From assembly GCA_002401775.2 (NCBI GenBank), contig NVUB02000198.1, positions 1 through 64,000 of the forward strand: 64,000 nucleotides of DNA, given 5' to 3'. Positions 18,667 to 28,597 of the stretch are shown in pieces. How positions within the stretch are numbered: the stretch's first letter is position 1; every line of letters begins with the position of its first letter. The position numbers were made by a program, and so were the translations under genes. Source of the DNA: Ectothiorhodospiraceae bacterium. GTDB lineage: Bacteria > Pseudomonadota > Gammaproteobacteria > SZUA-152. Below the pieces are notes generated by a model. The model worked only from the letters and a program-made list of their open reading frames with translations. It ran no database searches and was not told where the DNA came from.

Positions 18667-21600
18667 ATGAAATGGCTCAACCATTTTACGATACGAGGTA
18701 GTATGACCATTCTTGCGTTGGCAGGAATTTTGGGGTTTTTGAGTTATTTTATTTACGGAACCTCTGTAGCTATATTAGCGGTCAACAAAATCAATAGTGT
18801 TAATAACCAATATTTCCCCACACTCATATTGATTGACGCAATATTTGTCCCATTACACAAATCCCGTGAAATATTAGCGGAAGCAATTAATGAAGAGGAT
18901 CCTGATTTAGCGTCGGATGCCGAAATTCACATCGATAAAATACTAGCCAATATTGAAAAAATAAAACAACTATCACCCTCCTACATTAGTGACTGCATTA
19001 CCTTATCACGCCTCCTAAACAATTATTTCAACTCAGCCCAAACGATTGCCAATGCGCTAATTACCGGACAAAAAATATCTTTATTGAAAGATGATCTAGA
19101 TAGAATGACTGATCAATTTAATAAGTTTGATACACTATTAAGCAACTTAAAATTATCGCAACAAGAAACATTGCATGATAAATTAAGTGAAGCAACGTCA
19201 ATTACAAATGGCTTCAGAATTCGGGGGCTTTATATTGGACTAGGTGTTCTCATTACCATGATATTTCTTGTTATCAGCATCAGTCGCCGTATTAATAATG
19301 AATTCAAATACGCCATGGAAGCCGCCAACCATATTGCAGAACAAAATTATGACGTCGACATCGAACATAATAATAAAAATGAAATAGGTCGATTATTATC
19401 CTCCATTGAAAGAATGAAAAACAATTTAAAGGATAACAAAAGATGGGATCAGGCCAATAGCAGCTTTGCCATTTCATTGGCCGATATTGATATTACAACA
19501 GCATTAAATTCCGCCTGCGATTTAATATTCCAGGAATTAGATCTACTTGGGTTAACACTTTACGTAAAAAACCAAACCGGAAAAGTTGAACTTTACTATT
19601 TTTCCGGCCACAAAAATGCCATTGATTCCGATGAAATTGATAATAACAATTCCTTAGCGGAAAAAATAATTACCTCAAAACAATCCCAAATTATTAATGG
19701 TCCCTTTAACAATGACACTTACAGTATCAATGTCGCCATTGGCACTATTAAACCTTGTCAAATTTTAGGATGGCCCGTATTTAACAGCAGTGATTGTGTT
19801 GGTGCATTAATTGTTTATTCTTCCCATGACTTATCTGCTAATGAACAAAAATATATCAATAAAAATATGAGCCGGTTTGGAATTCGTATTATGAGCTTTA
19901 TGCAAGAACAAAAAAGCATCGAACTTATCGAAAATTTGCAATCAAAATCTCGCGACCTGGAAATAGCCAACAAATTAGCGCAACAAGCAAACAATGCCAA
20001 GAGTGAGTTTCTTGCAACCATGAGCCATGAAATTCGTACACCTATCAATGGGGTTATTGGTACTGCCGGGTTATTGCTAAAAACAACTCTCAACCAAAAG
20101 CAACGTGAATATGCCGAAGCCACTATGAAATCGGCAAACTACTTACTGTCTATAATCAATGATATTTTGGATTTTTCAAAAATTGAAGCAGGCAAGCTTG
20201 AGTTAGAATCAGTGCCCTTTGATCTCCAGGCACTTTCCTTTGATGTGGCCGAATTAATGGCTATAAAGTGCCGGGAGAAAAAAATTGTAATGTTATTACG
20301 TTACAAACCGGAAACTCCCCGTTTTTTTCATGGGGATCCGGGGCGAATTCGTCAAATATTATTGAACCTGCTCAGTAACGCTATTAAATTTACCGAAAAT
20401 GGACATATATTACTCGGTATTGAAGCCGAATTTGAGGCCGATAATACTGTCACTCTAAAGTCCTATATTACTGATACTGGCATCGGCGTTTCAACGGATA
20501 AAATCTCCAGGATATTTAATCAATTTGACCAGGGTGACAACTCTACAACACGTAACTTTGGCGGCACAGGTTTAGGGCTAGCAATAACAAAACAATTATG
20601 CCAAATGATGGGGGGGGATATTAATGTCGTCAGCACTCCCGGAGAAGGTGCTACATTTCATTTCACCGTAAAACTCAGCAAAGACCTGGATACCGAATCG
20701 AACATTGAAGCGCTTGAAACTTTTCAGCACCTAAACGGACGCATTGCATTAATCATCGATGCGATGGATGATTCTCGTAAAATCATCGAAGAATTACTCA
20801 CGACTGCTGGTATTAGTGTTAGCTTTGCATACTCAGCAAAAGAAGCCCTGCTTAAGTTAGGCACTCCGGATAATCAACACGACCACTTTGACATTATTAT
20901 CAGCGACACCCAAATGCCTGACATGAGTACTGAACAGTATACTGTGCAATTGTGTCAGTTAAACGCTATTAATAACGGCACGCTAATTTTTGTAACTCCA
21001 AACGCTCAAAGAGTCGACAGCAGCCACCTACAGGAGCTAGGGGCAGACGGATACATCACCAACCCCATTCACCCCGACGATTTTCTCACTATTATCTCAA
21101 AAGCTTGGCAAGCTAGACAGAAATTAAAATCAACAACCATTAAAACTCCGGTAATTACGCGCTACAGCATCCAGGATACTCCGATAGACCCACTCAAACA
21201 TACCTTTTTTCATGACACTCAAATTATGGTTGTCGAGGACAACCAGGTAAATGTCATGGTCGCTACCGAGATGATTAAAGCATTCAACTGTTCGGTAACG
21301 CCGGCAGGAAATGGAATTGAAGCACTCAGCATCATGGACAATCGTACTTTTGATCTTGTATTTATGGACTGTCAAATGCCGGAAATGGACGGATACCAGG
21401 CAACGCGGAAAATACGCTTTCTCGAAAAAACAACAGACACTACAAAAATACCCATTATTGCATTAACCGCAAATGCTATGAAAGGCGATAAAGAAAAATG
21501 TATGGAATCTGGTATGGATGACTACTTGTCTAAACCTCTTAGTGACGATGCATTGGAAGCAATGTTGCTGAAGTGGTTGCCACATAAGCTGGACAACAAT

Positions 21601-22050
21601 ACTGAATCCAGTACGGACATCACCCAACCTGCAGTTAACGTGGCTATTACTTCACAAAAATCAACGGTATATCAACTTGATATCGACACAGATCAACTGC
21701 TGGATTTAATTCCCTTTAACAAGCTCAAGATGCTTTTTGGGGATAAGTTCAATGAGCTTATTTTACAAAACAGAGCATCTTTTAAAAAGAACTTTAATAA
21801 TGCCAATACAGCCATTATTAAAAGTGATTTTGAAACCCTTGAACGCGCTGGCCATTCTTTAAAATCTTCCAGTCGTCAATTTGGAGCCCTTCAGCTTGGT
21901 AATCTTGCCGAAAAAATAGAGTTTTTTGCAAAAGATAAAAAATTAGTTGACGCGAAATTGGCCCTGGAAAAACTGGCTGAAATTCAAAAACAAACAAGTA
22001 CTCTCATTGATGAACAGCTCGGTATTATCAGTGTGATCGATAATAGTTAA
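18667..22050 (+). CDS. Hybrid histidine kinase: HAMP-GAF-like-HisKA-HATPase-REC-REC-Hpt
   Basis: 1127 residues. Transmembrane helices at about 12-34 and 183-205 enclose a helical periplasmic sensor. HAMP covers about 205-258 and a GAF-like domain about 265-415. HisKA has H454 in [11 protein letters not shown]. The HATPase domain (about 560-680) has the N box NLLSNAIKFT and G boxes DTGIGV and GGTGLGLAI. The first receiver (about 690-810) keeps the Asp in SDTQMP, but the conserved Lys is Asn (YITNPIHP), so it may not switch normally. The second receiver (about 855-975) is complete with D901. A C-terminal Hpt domain has H1063 in AGHSLKSSSRQFG. Phosphate would pass H454 -> D901 -> H1063 -> an external receiver not encoded next door. 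It forms an operon with the porin and the PstS-like gene. Confidence 0.93.
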   Translation: MKWLNHFTIRGSMTILALAGILGFLSYFIYGTSVAILAVNKINSVNNQYFPTLILIDAIFVPLHKSREILAEAINEEDPDLASDAEIHIDKILANIEKIKQLSPSYISDCITLSRLLNNYFNSAQTIANALITGQKISLLKDDLDRMTDQFNKFDTLLSNLKLSQQETLHDKLSEATSITNGFRIRGLYIGLGVLITMIFLVISISRRINNEFKYAMEAANHIAEQNYDVDIEHNNKNEIGRLLSSIERMKNNLKDNKRWDQANSSFAISLADIDITTALNSACDLIFQELDLLGLTLYVKNQTGKVELYYFSGHKNAIDSDEIDNNNSLAEKIITSKQSQIINGPFNNDTYSINVAIGTIKPCQILGWPVFNSSDCVGALIVYSSHDLSANEQKYINKNMSRFGIRIMSFMQEQKSIELIENLQSKSRDLEIANKLAQQANNAKSEFLATMSHEIRTPINGVIGTAGLLLKTTLNQKQREYAEATMKSANYLLSIINDILDFSKIEAGKLELESVPFDLQALSFDVAELMAIKCREKKIVMLLRYKPETPRFFHGDPGRIRQILLNLLSNAIKFTENGHILLGIEAEFEADNTVTLKSYITDTGIGVSTDKISRIFNQFDQGDNSTTRNFGGTGLGLAITKQLCQMMGGDINVVSTPGEGATFHFTVKLSKDLDTESNIEALETFQHLNGRIALIIDAMDDSRKIIEELLTTAGISVSFAYSAKEALLKLGTPDNQHDHFDIIISDTQMPDMSTEQYTVQLCQLNAINNGTLIFVTPNAQRVDSSHLQELGADGYITNPIHPDDFLTIISKAWQARQKLKSTTIKTPVITRYSIQDTPIDPLKHTFFHDTQIMVVEDNQVNVMVATEMIKAFNCSVTPAGNGIEALSIMDNRTFDLVFMDCQMPEMDGYQATRKIRFLEKTTDTTKIPIIALTANAMKGDKEKCMESGMDDYLSKPLSDDALEAMLLKWLPHKLDNNTESSTDITQPAVNVAITSQKSTVYQLDIDTDQLLDLIPFNKLKMLFGDKFNELILQNRASFKKNFNNANTAIIKSDFETLERAGHSLKSSSRQFGALQLGNLAEKIEFFAKDKKLVDAKLALEKLAEIQKQTSTLIDEQLGIISVIDNS

Positions 22051-22090
22051 ACAACGTACAGGGAACTCAATTTTATCCCCTGTACGTTGT
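22051..22090. terminator. Bidirectional terminator between kinase and tex
   Basis: ACAACGTACAGGG (22051-22063) pairs perfectly with CCCTGTACGTTGT (22078-22090), with a T-rich loop, between convergent genes that end 3 bp away on each side. Confidence 0.8.
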
Positions 22091-22093
22091 CCT

Positions 22094-24496
22094 TTACCCC
22101 TGTTTCAATTTTGCAAAAGCATCGGCCATTGCACTATTTTTTTGCTGGCCACTTTGTTGATGAGTTTGTTGGTGAGAAGATTGAGAAGGTTTAGTATTCC
22201 GGCCTCTTTGGCGGTCATTCGACGTACCGTGTGAAGGTTTTCTTGCCTGTCCCTGCTTGCTGTTGCTCTTACCATTGTTAACGGTATTGTTTTTTGCATC
22301 GCCACGCGCATCATCCGTTAAACGCATACTCAAACCAATACGTTTACGCGCCAGGTCAACTTCCATTACTTTAACTTTAACCACTTGCCCGGCCTTAACC
22401 ACTTCACGCGGGTCTTTCACAAACTTGTCGGCCAATGCGGATACATGCACCAAACCATCCTGATGTACGCCGACATCAACAAAGGCACCAAAATTGGTGA
22501 CGTTGGTTACCACGCCTTCCAAAATCATACCCGCTTCCAGGTCAGAAACTTTTTCAATGCCGTCTTTAAACGTCGCGGTCTTGAATTCAGGCCGAGGATC
22601 ACGGCCCGGTTTTTCCAGCTCACCGAAGATGTCACGCACCGTCGGTTCACCAAAGTGTTCGTCAACATAATCGTTAGCGGCAAGGCCTTTCAGAAAAGTC
22701 TTGTCACCGATAATGTCGCCGATTTTACGGCCGCTCTGCTGGATAATTTTTTCGACCAGCGGATAGGCTTCAGGATGCACCGAAGAAGCATCCAGCGGAT
22801 TGTCACCTTCGCTAATACGCAAAAACCCGGCGGCTTGTTCAAAGGCTTTGGGGCCAAGACGCGCCACTTTGAGTAACTGTTTGCGATTTTTAAAGGCGCC
22901 ACTGGCCTCGCGATGCAAGACAATATTGGTGGCCAGCGTTTCCGTTAATCCAGCAACACGCGCCAGCAACGGTGCAGAGGCGGTATTAATTTCCACGCCC
23001 ACGGCATTCACACAATCTTCTACGACGGCTTCGAGTTTTTTCGCCAACCGTGTTTGGTTGACGTCGTGCTGGTACTGGCCAACGCCTATGGCCTTGGGGT
23101 CAATCTTTACCAATTCTGCCAGCGGGTCCTGCAGACGGCGAGCGATGGACACCGCGCCACGATAAGTCACATCCAGATCAGGAAATTCCTTTGCCGCTAA
23201 TTCAGAAGCCGAATACACTGAGGCACCGGCTTCGCTCACCATCAGACTGGTCAGGCGCAGTGAGCTGTATTTTTGCATCAATTCCTGCACCAGCTTGTCG
23301 GACTCGCGTGAGGCCGTACCGTTGCCAATGCTGACCAAATCAACATTGTGTTTTTCCGCCAATTTGCCCAATACCGCCAATGATTGATCCCACTGATTTT
23401 TGGGGGCGTGGGGAAAGATAGTGTCATATTCCAGCAGCTTGCCCGTTGCATCCACCACCACCACCTTCACACCGCTGCGCAGGCCGGGATCAAGGCCCAT
23501 GGTCGTGCGTTGACCCGCAGGTGCCGCCAGCAGCAGGTCGCGCATATTTTCACCAAACACACGAATCGCTTCTTCTTCCGCTGCTTCACGCAGACGCATG
23601 TTCAGCTCAGATTCCAGTTGCATGGCAATTTTGATGCGCCACGCCCAGCGTGAGCAGTCTCCTAGCCATTTGTCCGCCGTCCGGCCTTCATCTTTCAATT
23701 CAAAATGTGCTGCCACCATGGACTCGCAAATTCCACGATCCAGCGTCGAGGGCAAATCATCCTGCCCTGGCACCATGATCTTCAGCCGTAACACACCCTC
23801 AGTACGTCCACGGTACAGCGCCAATGCACGATGCGATGGCACCTTTTGCAGCGCTTCGGAAAATTCAAAATAATCGGCAAACTTACTGCCTTTCTGTTCC
23901 TCGCCCTTCACCACTTCCGAGGTCATCTGTGCGTTGTCCCACACGTAATCGCGCAGTTTTCCCACCAGATCGGCCTCTTCCGACGCACGTTCCATGAAGA
24001 TTTGCTTGGCACCATCCAACACGGCCGCAGCGTCTGCAAAACCCGCCTCTTCATTCAGCTTTTCGTTGCAGAAATCCGCCGCCAATTGCGGCGGGTCAAC
24101 ATCGTGGTCCGCCAGAATCGCATCCAACAACGGCTCGATACCCGCCTCGCGGGCGATCTGCGCCTTGGTGCGACGCTTTTGTTTGTACGGTGCGTACAAA
24201 TCTTCAAGACGAGTTTTGGTGTCCGCAGCATTAATGGCGAGGCTCAAAGCCTCTGTCAATTTACCTTGCTCGTCGATACTCTTAAGCACCGCGACACGGC
24301 GCTCTTCCAGCTCGCGCAAATACCCCAAACGCTCTTCCAGATTACGCATCTGCGTGTCGTCCAGGCCACCCGTTACCTCTTTGCGGTAGCGGGAAATAAA
24401 CGGCACCGTGGCGCCCTCGTCCAACAAATTAACGGCGGCCTCAACCTGGGCCAGGCGGACGCCCAGCTCTTCAGCAATGCGTGACTCAATATTCAT
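22094..24496 (-). CDS. tex: Tex, S1-domain RNA-binding transcription accessory protein
   Basis: 800 residues, the normal Tex length of about 770-800. Order: N-terminal helical Tex domain with YKQKRRTKAQIAREAGI, a YqgF/RNase-H-like domain beginning TMGLDPGLRSGVKVVVVDA (about 330-460), helix-hairpin-helix repeats (about 490-600) and an S1 RNA-binding domain (EGVVTNVTNFGAFVDVG, about 655-725). The tail after about 730 is low-complexity, rich in Ser, Gln, His and Asn, and extends the usual C-terminus. Tex binds nucleic acid in the cytoplasm and affects transcription; its exact role is not settled. The gene is convergent with the hybrid kinase and divergent from modA, so it is probably monocistronic. 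Confidence 0.96.
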   Translation of the reverse strand: MNIESRIAEELGVRLAQVEAAVNLLDEGATVPFISRYRKEVTGGLDDTQMRNLEERLGYLRELEERRVAVLKSIDEQGKLTEALSLAINAADTKTRLEDLYAPYKQKRRTKAQIAREAGIEPLLDAILADHDVDPPQLAADFCNEKLNEEAGFADAAAVLDGAKQIFMERASEEADLVGKLRDYVWDNAQMTSEVVKGEEQKGSKFADYFEFSEALQKVPSHRALALYRGRTEGVLRLKIMVPGQDDLPSTLDRGICESMVAAHFELKDEGRTADKWLGDCSRWAWRIKIAMQLESELNMRLREAAEEEAIRVFGENMRDLLLAAPAGQRTTMGLDPGLRSGVKVVVVDATGKLLEYDTIFPHAPKNQWDQSLAVLGKLAEKHNVDLVSIGNGTASRESDKLVQELMQKYSSLRLTSLMVSEAGASVYSASELAAKEFPDLDVTYRGAVSIARRLQDPLAELVKIDPKAIGVGQYQHDVNQTRLAKKLEAVVEDCVNAVGVEINTASAPLLARVAGLTETLATNIVLHREASGAFKNRKQLLKVARLGPKAFEQAAGFLRISEGDNPLDASSVHPEAYPLVEKIIQQSGRKIGDIIGDKTFLKGLAANDYVDEHFGEPTVRDIFGELEKPGRDPRPEFKTATFKDGIEKVSDLEAGMILEGVVTNVTNFGAFVDVGVHQDGLVHVSALADKFVKDPREVVKAGQVVKVKVMEVDLARKRIGLSMRLTDDARGDAKNNTVNNGKSNSKQGQARKPSHGTSNDRQRGRNTKPSQSSHQQTHQQSGQQKNSAMADAFAKLKQG

Positions 24497-24548
24497 GAAA
24501 ACCCTGTATTATTTGGAAGCAGAAGAATACGGCTAGTACTCTTTCAAA

Positions 24549-25430
24549 GTGATGGAAAAAATTGAACATTCATTCAAAAATGAGTACGCAGTGTACCAAA
24601 CCCAGCCCCGAGCAACAGTCTTGAAATTTATCCGCAGACGTGGTGCAGCCCAGCCCCCGAAACACACAATAGTCGCCACGTCACACACTACGTTATATGT
24701 CGTACTGACAATTGCGCTGCTGGCTAACAGTACCTTGGTACAGGCGGCTGAGCTGCGCATCGCCGTTGCCACCAACTTCAGCCGCACCGCAACCACCCTC
24801 GCCCGCCATTTTGAAAGCCAGACCCATCACACGATCCAGCTCGCATTCGGTTCCACCGGCAAGCACTACGCACAGATTATGCACGGCGCTCCCTTCGATA
24901 TATTCCTGGCTGCCGATGCACGTCGCCCGGCACTGCTGGAAAAAAATGGTGCCGCCGTGCCCGGCACACGCTTCACCTACGCACAAGGACGCTTAGTGCT
25001 ATGGAGTCCCGATGAAAATCGCATTGACACTAACGCCGACGTGCTGGCCACCGGACGCTTCCGAAAACTGGCCATCGCCAACCCCAAACTCGCCCCTTAC
25101 GGCTTTGCTGCCCGCGAAGTGTTACAGGCACGCGGCCTATGGAAAAAACTACAACCACGGTTAGTCCGCGGAGAAAATATTGGACAGGCCTATCAGTTTG
25201 TTCGCTCGGGCAATGCCCAGCTGGGGTTTGTCGCCGCTGCACAGGTGTTCGCTACCAACGGCAAACCCGCTGGTTCTTACTGGGAGCCCGACCCGTCAAT
25301 GTACACTCCCATCATTCAACAAGCCGTAATAATAAAAGAAAGCTCCGCTGCGAGGGCTTTTATGGCGTACATAAAAAGTAAAACAGCTCGAGCAATCATG
25401 AAAGAGGGGGGTTACCTTGTAACTGAATAA
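24549..25430 (+). CDS. modA: Molybdate ABC transporter substrate-binding protein ModA
   Basis: 293 residues. The mature part beginning AELRIAVATNFSRTA binds molybdate or tungstate in the periplasm for the ModBC importer. Family phrases are FGSTGKHYAQI, GAPFDIFLAADARRP, IANPKLAPYG and SGNAQLGFVAAAQV. The membrane-crossing part of the signal (LYVVLTIALLANSTLVQA) is preceded by about 48 residues, which is unusually long for a signal n-region. I see no better in-frame start, so ATG 24549 or 24552 is kept with reservation. modB follows after a 270-bp gap containing repeats, so the operon may be partly uncoupled. Confidence 0.9.
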   Translation: MMEKIEHSFKNEYAVYQTQPRATVLKFIRRRGAAQPPKHTIVATSHTTLYVVLTIALLANSTLVQAAELRIAVATNFSRTATTLARHFESQTHHTIQLAFGSTGKHYAQIMHGAPFDIFLAADARRPALLEKNGAAVPGTRFTYAQGRLVLWSPDENRIDTNADVLATGRFRKLAIANPKLAPYGFAAREVLQARGLWKKLQPRLVRGENIGQAYQFVRSGNAQLGFVAAAQVFATNGKPAGSYWEPDPSMYTPIIQQAVIIKESSAARAFMAYIKSKTARAIMKEGGYLVTE

Positions 25431-25440
25431 GGGCTTCGTT

Positions 25441-25612
25441 CTAAGTGCTGAGTTCTAGGTGCTAGGTGCTGAGTGCTGAGTGCTGAGGCTCGCTGCGCGG
25501 CATATTTTTTATTATTCGGGAGGATATGTACTCGATTAAACTGTCGCGTCATGTAGCTGTGCAACATGACCTACGAAAACAACTGAGTGCTTAGCGCTTA
25601 GCACTAAGCACT
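25441..25612. repeat. GTGCTGAG / GTGCTTAG heptamer-like repeat cluster
   Basis: Imperfect tandem units of AGTGCTGAG, AGGTGCT and similar at 25441-25487. At 25586-25612 an inverted pair AGTGCTTAG ... CTAAGCACT encloses another CGCTTAG. The same units recur at 30391-30419. This dispersed simple repeat family interrupts the modA-modB gap; the remaining bases to 25699 hold no gene. Confidence 0.8.
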
Positions 25613-25699
25613 ATCGATGTTACGATGTTTCATGTTAATAACCCTTTAACTCAGCAGTTGCTCTTCCCAATAACAAGTCGACCATTTCAACCATAATTC

Positions 25700-26380
25700 A
25701 TGCTTTCCGAAACCGACCTCATTGCCCTCTTGACTACGCTGAAACTGGCGGGGCTTACGACGCTGATTTTACTGGTTTTAGGTACGCCACTAGCCTGGTG
25801 GCTGGCCCATAGCCAATGTCGATTTAAGGTGATCATAGAAGCATTAATTGCTTTGCCGCTTATTCTTCCACCTACGGTACTGGGGTTTTATTTGCTGATC
25901 ACGCTAGGACCGAACGGGCCCATCGGTGGTTTGCTGGAGGCCCTTGGCGGCCACGCTATCGCTTTTACTTTTGCGGGGCTGGTGGTGGGTTCGGTGTTTT
26001 ATTCTCTGCCTTTTGTTGTACAACCACTGCAAAATGCCTTTAGCAATATTGGCCGTCGGCCTTTGGAAGTGGCCGCGACTTTACGGGCAAGGCCAGTCGA
26101 TATTTTTTTCAGTGTGATATTACCTCTGGCTCGGCCCGGGTATCTCACGGCAGCAGTTTTGGGTTTTGCTCATACCGTCGGCGAATTCGGCGTGGTGCTG
26201 ATGATAGGCGGCAATATACCCGGCGAAACCCAAGTGTTGTCCATTGCTATTTACGACCACGTTGAAGCACTGGAATACGGTCAGGCCCACGTTCTCTCTG
26301 GCGGACTATTGTTACTTTCTTTTATTCTACTCCTGAGCATCTACACCCTAAATAGGCGTAGCCGGGTAATGCCCCTATGA
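25700..26380 (+). CDS. modB: Molybdate ABC transporter permease ModB
   Basis: 226 residues, the normal length. Five or six membrane helices and the ABC-permease EAA loop (about 135-165, [20 protein letters not shown]) identify the inner-membrane channel subunit of the molybdate importer. The start [17 protein letters not shown] is the standard ModB beginning. The last codons overlap the modC start in an ATGA arrangement, so modBC are translationally coupled. Confidence 0.95.
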   Translation: MLSETDLIALLTTLKLAGLTTLILLVLGTPLAWWLAHSQCRFKVIIEALIALPLILPPTVLGFYLLITLGPNGPIGGLLEALGGHAIAFTFAGLVVGSVFYSLPFVVQPLQNAFSNIGRRPLEVAATLRARPVDIFFSVILPLARPGYLTAAVLGFAHTVGEFGVVLMIGGNIPGETQVLSIAIYDHVEALEYGQAHVLSGGLLLLSFILLLSIYTLNRRSRVMPL

Positions 26381-27444
26381 GTATTGAGGCCCACTTCCAG
26401 CTAGAATGTGAACAATTCAAACTGGATGTGACATTTTCGGTTCCCGCGCGTGGCATCACTGCCCTGTTCGGCCCTTCTGGCTGCGGTAAAACGACGCTGT
26501 TACGTGCCATTGCGGGATTGGAAAAGAATGTCCGTGGCCATTTCCGCATCGGCGAAAACACCTGGCAGGATGAGACTACGTTTTTACCCACTCATCAGCG
26601 GCCTCTGGGCTACATCTTTCAGGAGGCCAGCCTGTTCGCCCATCTCTCGGTTCAACAAAACCTACACTACGGGTTCAAACGCATTCCTGCGGAACAGCAA
26701 CGTATTCCTTTCGAGCAGGCCGTTAACTTACTCGGTTTAGAACCCTTGTTAGCGCGCAGCCCTGCTCGACTCTCCGGCGGAGAGCGCCAGCGTGTCGCCA
26801 TTGCCCGCGCCCTGCTCACCAGCCCGCAATTACTGTTAATGGATGAACCTTTAGCGGCTCTGGATTATCAGCGCAAACAGGAAGTTCTACCGTTCTTTGA
26901 GCGACTGCACACCGAGCTGGAGATCCCCATTCTCTATGTCAGCCACGCACCTGATGAGGTTGCCCGTTTGGCCGACCATCTAGTATTACTCGATAACGGC
27001 CAAGTACAAGCCAGTGGCCCCATTACGGAAATGCTCACCCGCAGCGACCTTCCACTGGCCCACGACCACGAAGCCGCCGCCATTATCGATGCCACCGTTG
27101 CCTCCATCGACGACGACTATCATCTGGCTAAACTCGCCTTCCCCGGCGGTCATTTTTTCATTCCCGATCAAGGCTTGAACGTCGGTACAAAAGTGCGATT
27201 ACGTATCCTGGCGCGCGATATTAGCCTAACCCTTCAACAACAAACTGACACTAGCATTCTCAACATCGTGCCCGTCACCGTGGCAGCAGTGAGTGAAAGA
27301 AACCCAGCGCAATTGCTCGTGCAGCTCGATGCCAACGGCGTGCCTTTGCTTTCCCGCATCACCCATAAGTCTGCCGACAAGCTGTCTCTGGCCCCCGGGA
27401 AAAAAGTGTTCGCACAGGTAAAGGCGGTATCCCTGCTCGCGTAG
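26377..27444 (+). CDS. modC: Molybdate ABC transporter ATPase ModC
   Basis: 355 residues. The ATPase domain (about 1-225) has Walker [10 protein letters not shown], the Q loop, the signature [15 protein letters not shown], Walker [13 protein letters not shown] and the switch His in [11 protein letters not shown]-terminal Mop/TOBE domain (about 290-352) is the oxyanion-binding regulatory part found in ModC. It energises molybdate import on the cytoplasmic face. The start overlaps the end of modB by 4 bp. No modE-type regulator is visible in the window. Confidence 0.96.
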   Translation: MSIEAHFQLECEQFKLDVTFSVPARGITALFGPSGCGKTTLLRAIAGLEKNVRGHFRIGENTWQDETTFLPTHQRPLGYIFQEASLFAHLSVQQNLHYGFKRIPAEQQRIPFEQAVNLLGLEPLLARSPARLSGGERQRVAIARALLTSPQLLLMDEPLAALDYQRKQEVLPFFERLHTELEIPILYVSHAPDEVARLADHLVLLDNGQVQASGPITEMLTRSDLPLAHDHEAAAIIDATVASIDDDYHLAKLAFPGGHFFIPDQGLNVGTKVRLRILARDISLTLQQQTDTSILNIVPVTVAAVSERNPAQLLVQLDANGVPLLSRITHKSADKLSLAPGKKVFAQVKAVSLLA

Positions 27445-27579
27445 TGGAAAACGTTCAGAAACTGAGTGGTAAGGTATGAGTGTTCGCTTGTCATTTGGGC
27501 AACACATTAAAATAGACTAACTTAATAATTAATACTGTCCCGCGACTTACTTTCAGGTATTGATGAGCGGGAACACCTC

Positions 27580-27813
27580 TCAAACTCTCGATAACGGTGT
27601 AGTATTAGATACATAAAGACCTGTCATCCCCTTAGCCAATGCCGCCACCGGCTCTACGCCAGTAACAGATTTTTCGGCAATACTCATGTGATATTGTCGA
27701 AAATCATTTAGCCGGGAATTAGCGACCCACAGCAACATGCCGGCCACCAACAGTATTAGCAGCCCGACAAACAACACATATTGTTTTCTCAGCAATCCGA
27801 AATATGAACCCAT
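27580..27813 (-). pseudogene. Truncated N-terminus of a membrane sensor protein
   Basis: 77 residues: a cytoplasmic stretch (MGSYFGLLRKQY), one membrane helix (VLFVGLLILLVAGMLLWV), then DFRQYHMSIAEKSVTGVEPVAAL. This looks like the beginning of a sensor kinase, cyclase or chemoreceptor whose periplasmic domain should continue for 100 or more residues. Here it stops after a short tail, and no continuation is seen in the 130 bp downstream. I read it as a gene remnant left by deletion. A genuine small membrane protein is the alternative. Confidence 0.5.
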
Positions 27814-27971
27814 TTTGACACTTTTCCTGAGATATCTCTGAAAAAATCGGCCTGAACGTCTAAATCTGAAGCCTAGATGACCCAGAAACAGGTGTTTTTA
27901 CACCGAGTATTGGGTAGAATAGCCGCCCTCTGACGAGCGCCGTTTTTATGGCGCCCGTCGAACGCTTTTAT

Positions 27972-28086
27972 GGCGACCCGTGCGGGTCCCCTTGCAACGA
28001 GAAATTGTGAACCCCGTCAGGCCTGGAAGGGAGCAGCGGCAGCAGTGGATTCGTGTGCGAGGTGTGGCTGGTGCGGGTTGCCACCC
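27972..28086 (+). ncRNA. ffs: Signal recognition particle RNA, small 4.5S type
   Basis: The conserved SRP domain-IV core is present: GTCAGGCCTGGAAGGGAGCA, followed by GCAGCAG, with GTGTGCGAGGTGTGGCTGG on the 3' side. The ends GGCGACCCGTGCGGG and TGCGGGTTGCCACCC can pair, closing a single long hairpin of about 115 nt. It binds Ffh for co-translational membrane targeting. Its place just upstream of dnaX is common in gammaproteobacteria. A near-duplicate of the phrase TTTTTATGGCG stands directly before it (27943-27953). Confidence 0.93.
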
Positions 28087-28231
28087 TTCTTTATTTGAAT
28101 ATCAAATATCCAGAAACAAGTACCCTCGACCCCCACAGCCTCTGATAACCCCCTATTATTTGCCCTGGGTGCTCACACTATGCGGCAGCAATAGTTGCTA
28201 GTCTCAAAACTAAAATATCAAAACCCCAAAA

Positions 28232-28477
28232 CTACTTCACATGACAAGTTAAACAAAGGGCACTTGGTCCCGCACTTGTAATACCCGTTTTACCATTACC
28301 GCTTCCGTTAATACCATTATTCACACGTAAAAACTGGGGTTAAAACGGGTTCCAACACCATTGAAAGGGATACCGTGTGGGTCATGGAAGGATGCGCATT
28401 CCACTTCAGGGCCGGCGCCTGAGTCACAAGGCGCACCTCATTTTTATCTACGTAGTTATTGCCGTTGCTGTCAAAAA
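28232..28477 (-). pseudogene. Remnant of a multiheme c-type cytochrome (doubled CXXCH) C-terminus
   Basis: Read on the minus strand, pieces in two frames make one family-like C-terminus. FFDSNGNNYVDKNEVRL is an EF-hand-like stretch. In the next frame comes GPEVECASFHDPHGIPFNG, where the usual CASCH is now CASFH. A stop follows (FNPSFYV*). In another frame the sequence continues as GPSALCLTCHVK, with an intact CxxCH, to a stop at 28232-28234. At least one frameshift, one in-frame stop and a lost heme Cys show decay. No start or upstream cytochrome part is found. The rest of 28087-28597 shows nothing else. Confidence 0.75.
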
Positions 28478-28597
28478 AAGCCCATTTTCCTCACTCCTCG
28501 CGATTAGACACTGGATACTCACACTATGAGACGGCTACAATGGTCTCCTTACTCACTCAAACATTCGCCACTCAAACATCAGACGTCCCATAAAACT

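Noticed and set aside
23831-24484. 217-codon plus-strand frame opposite tex
   Set aside because: It is antisense to the clearly coding tex gene and reflects its codon pattern.
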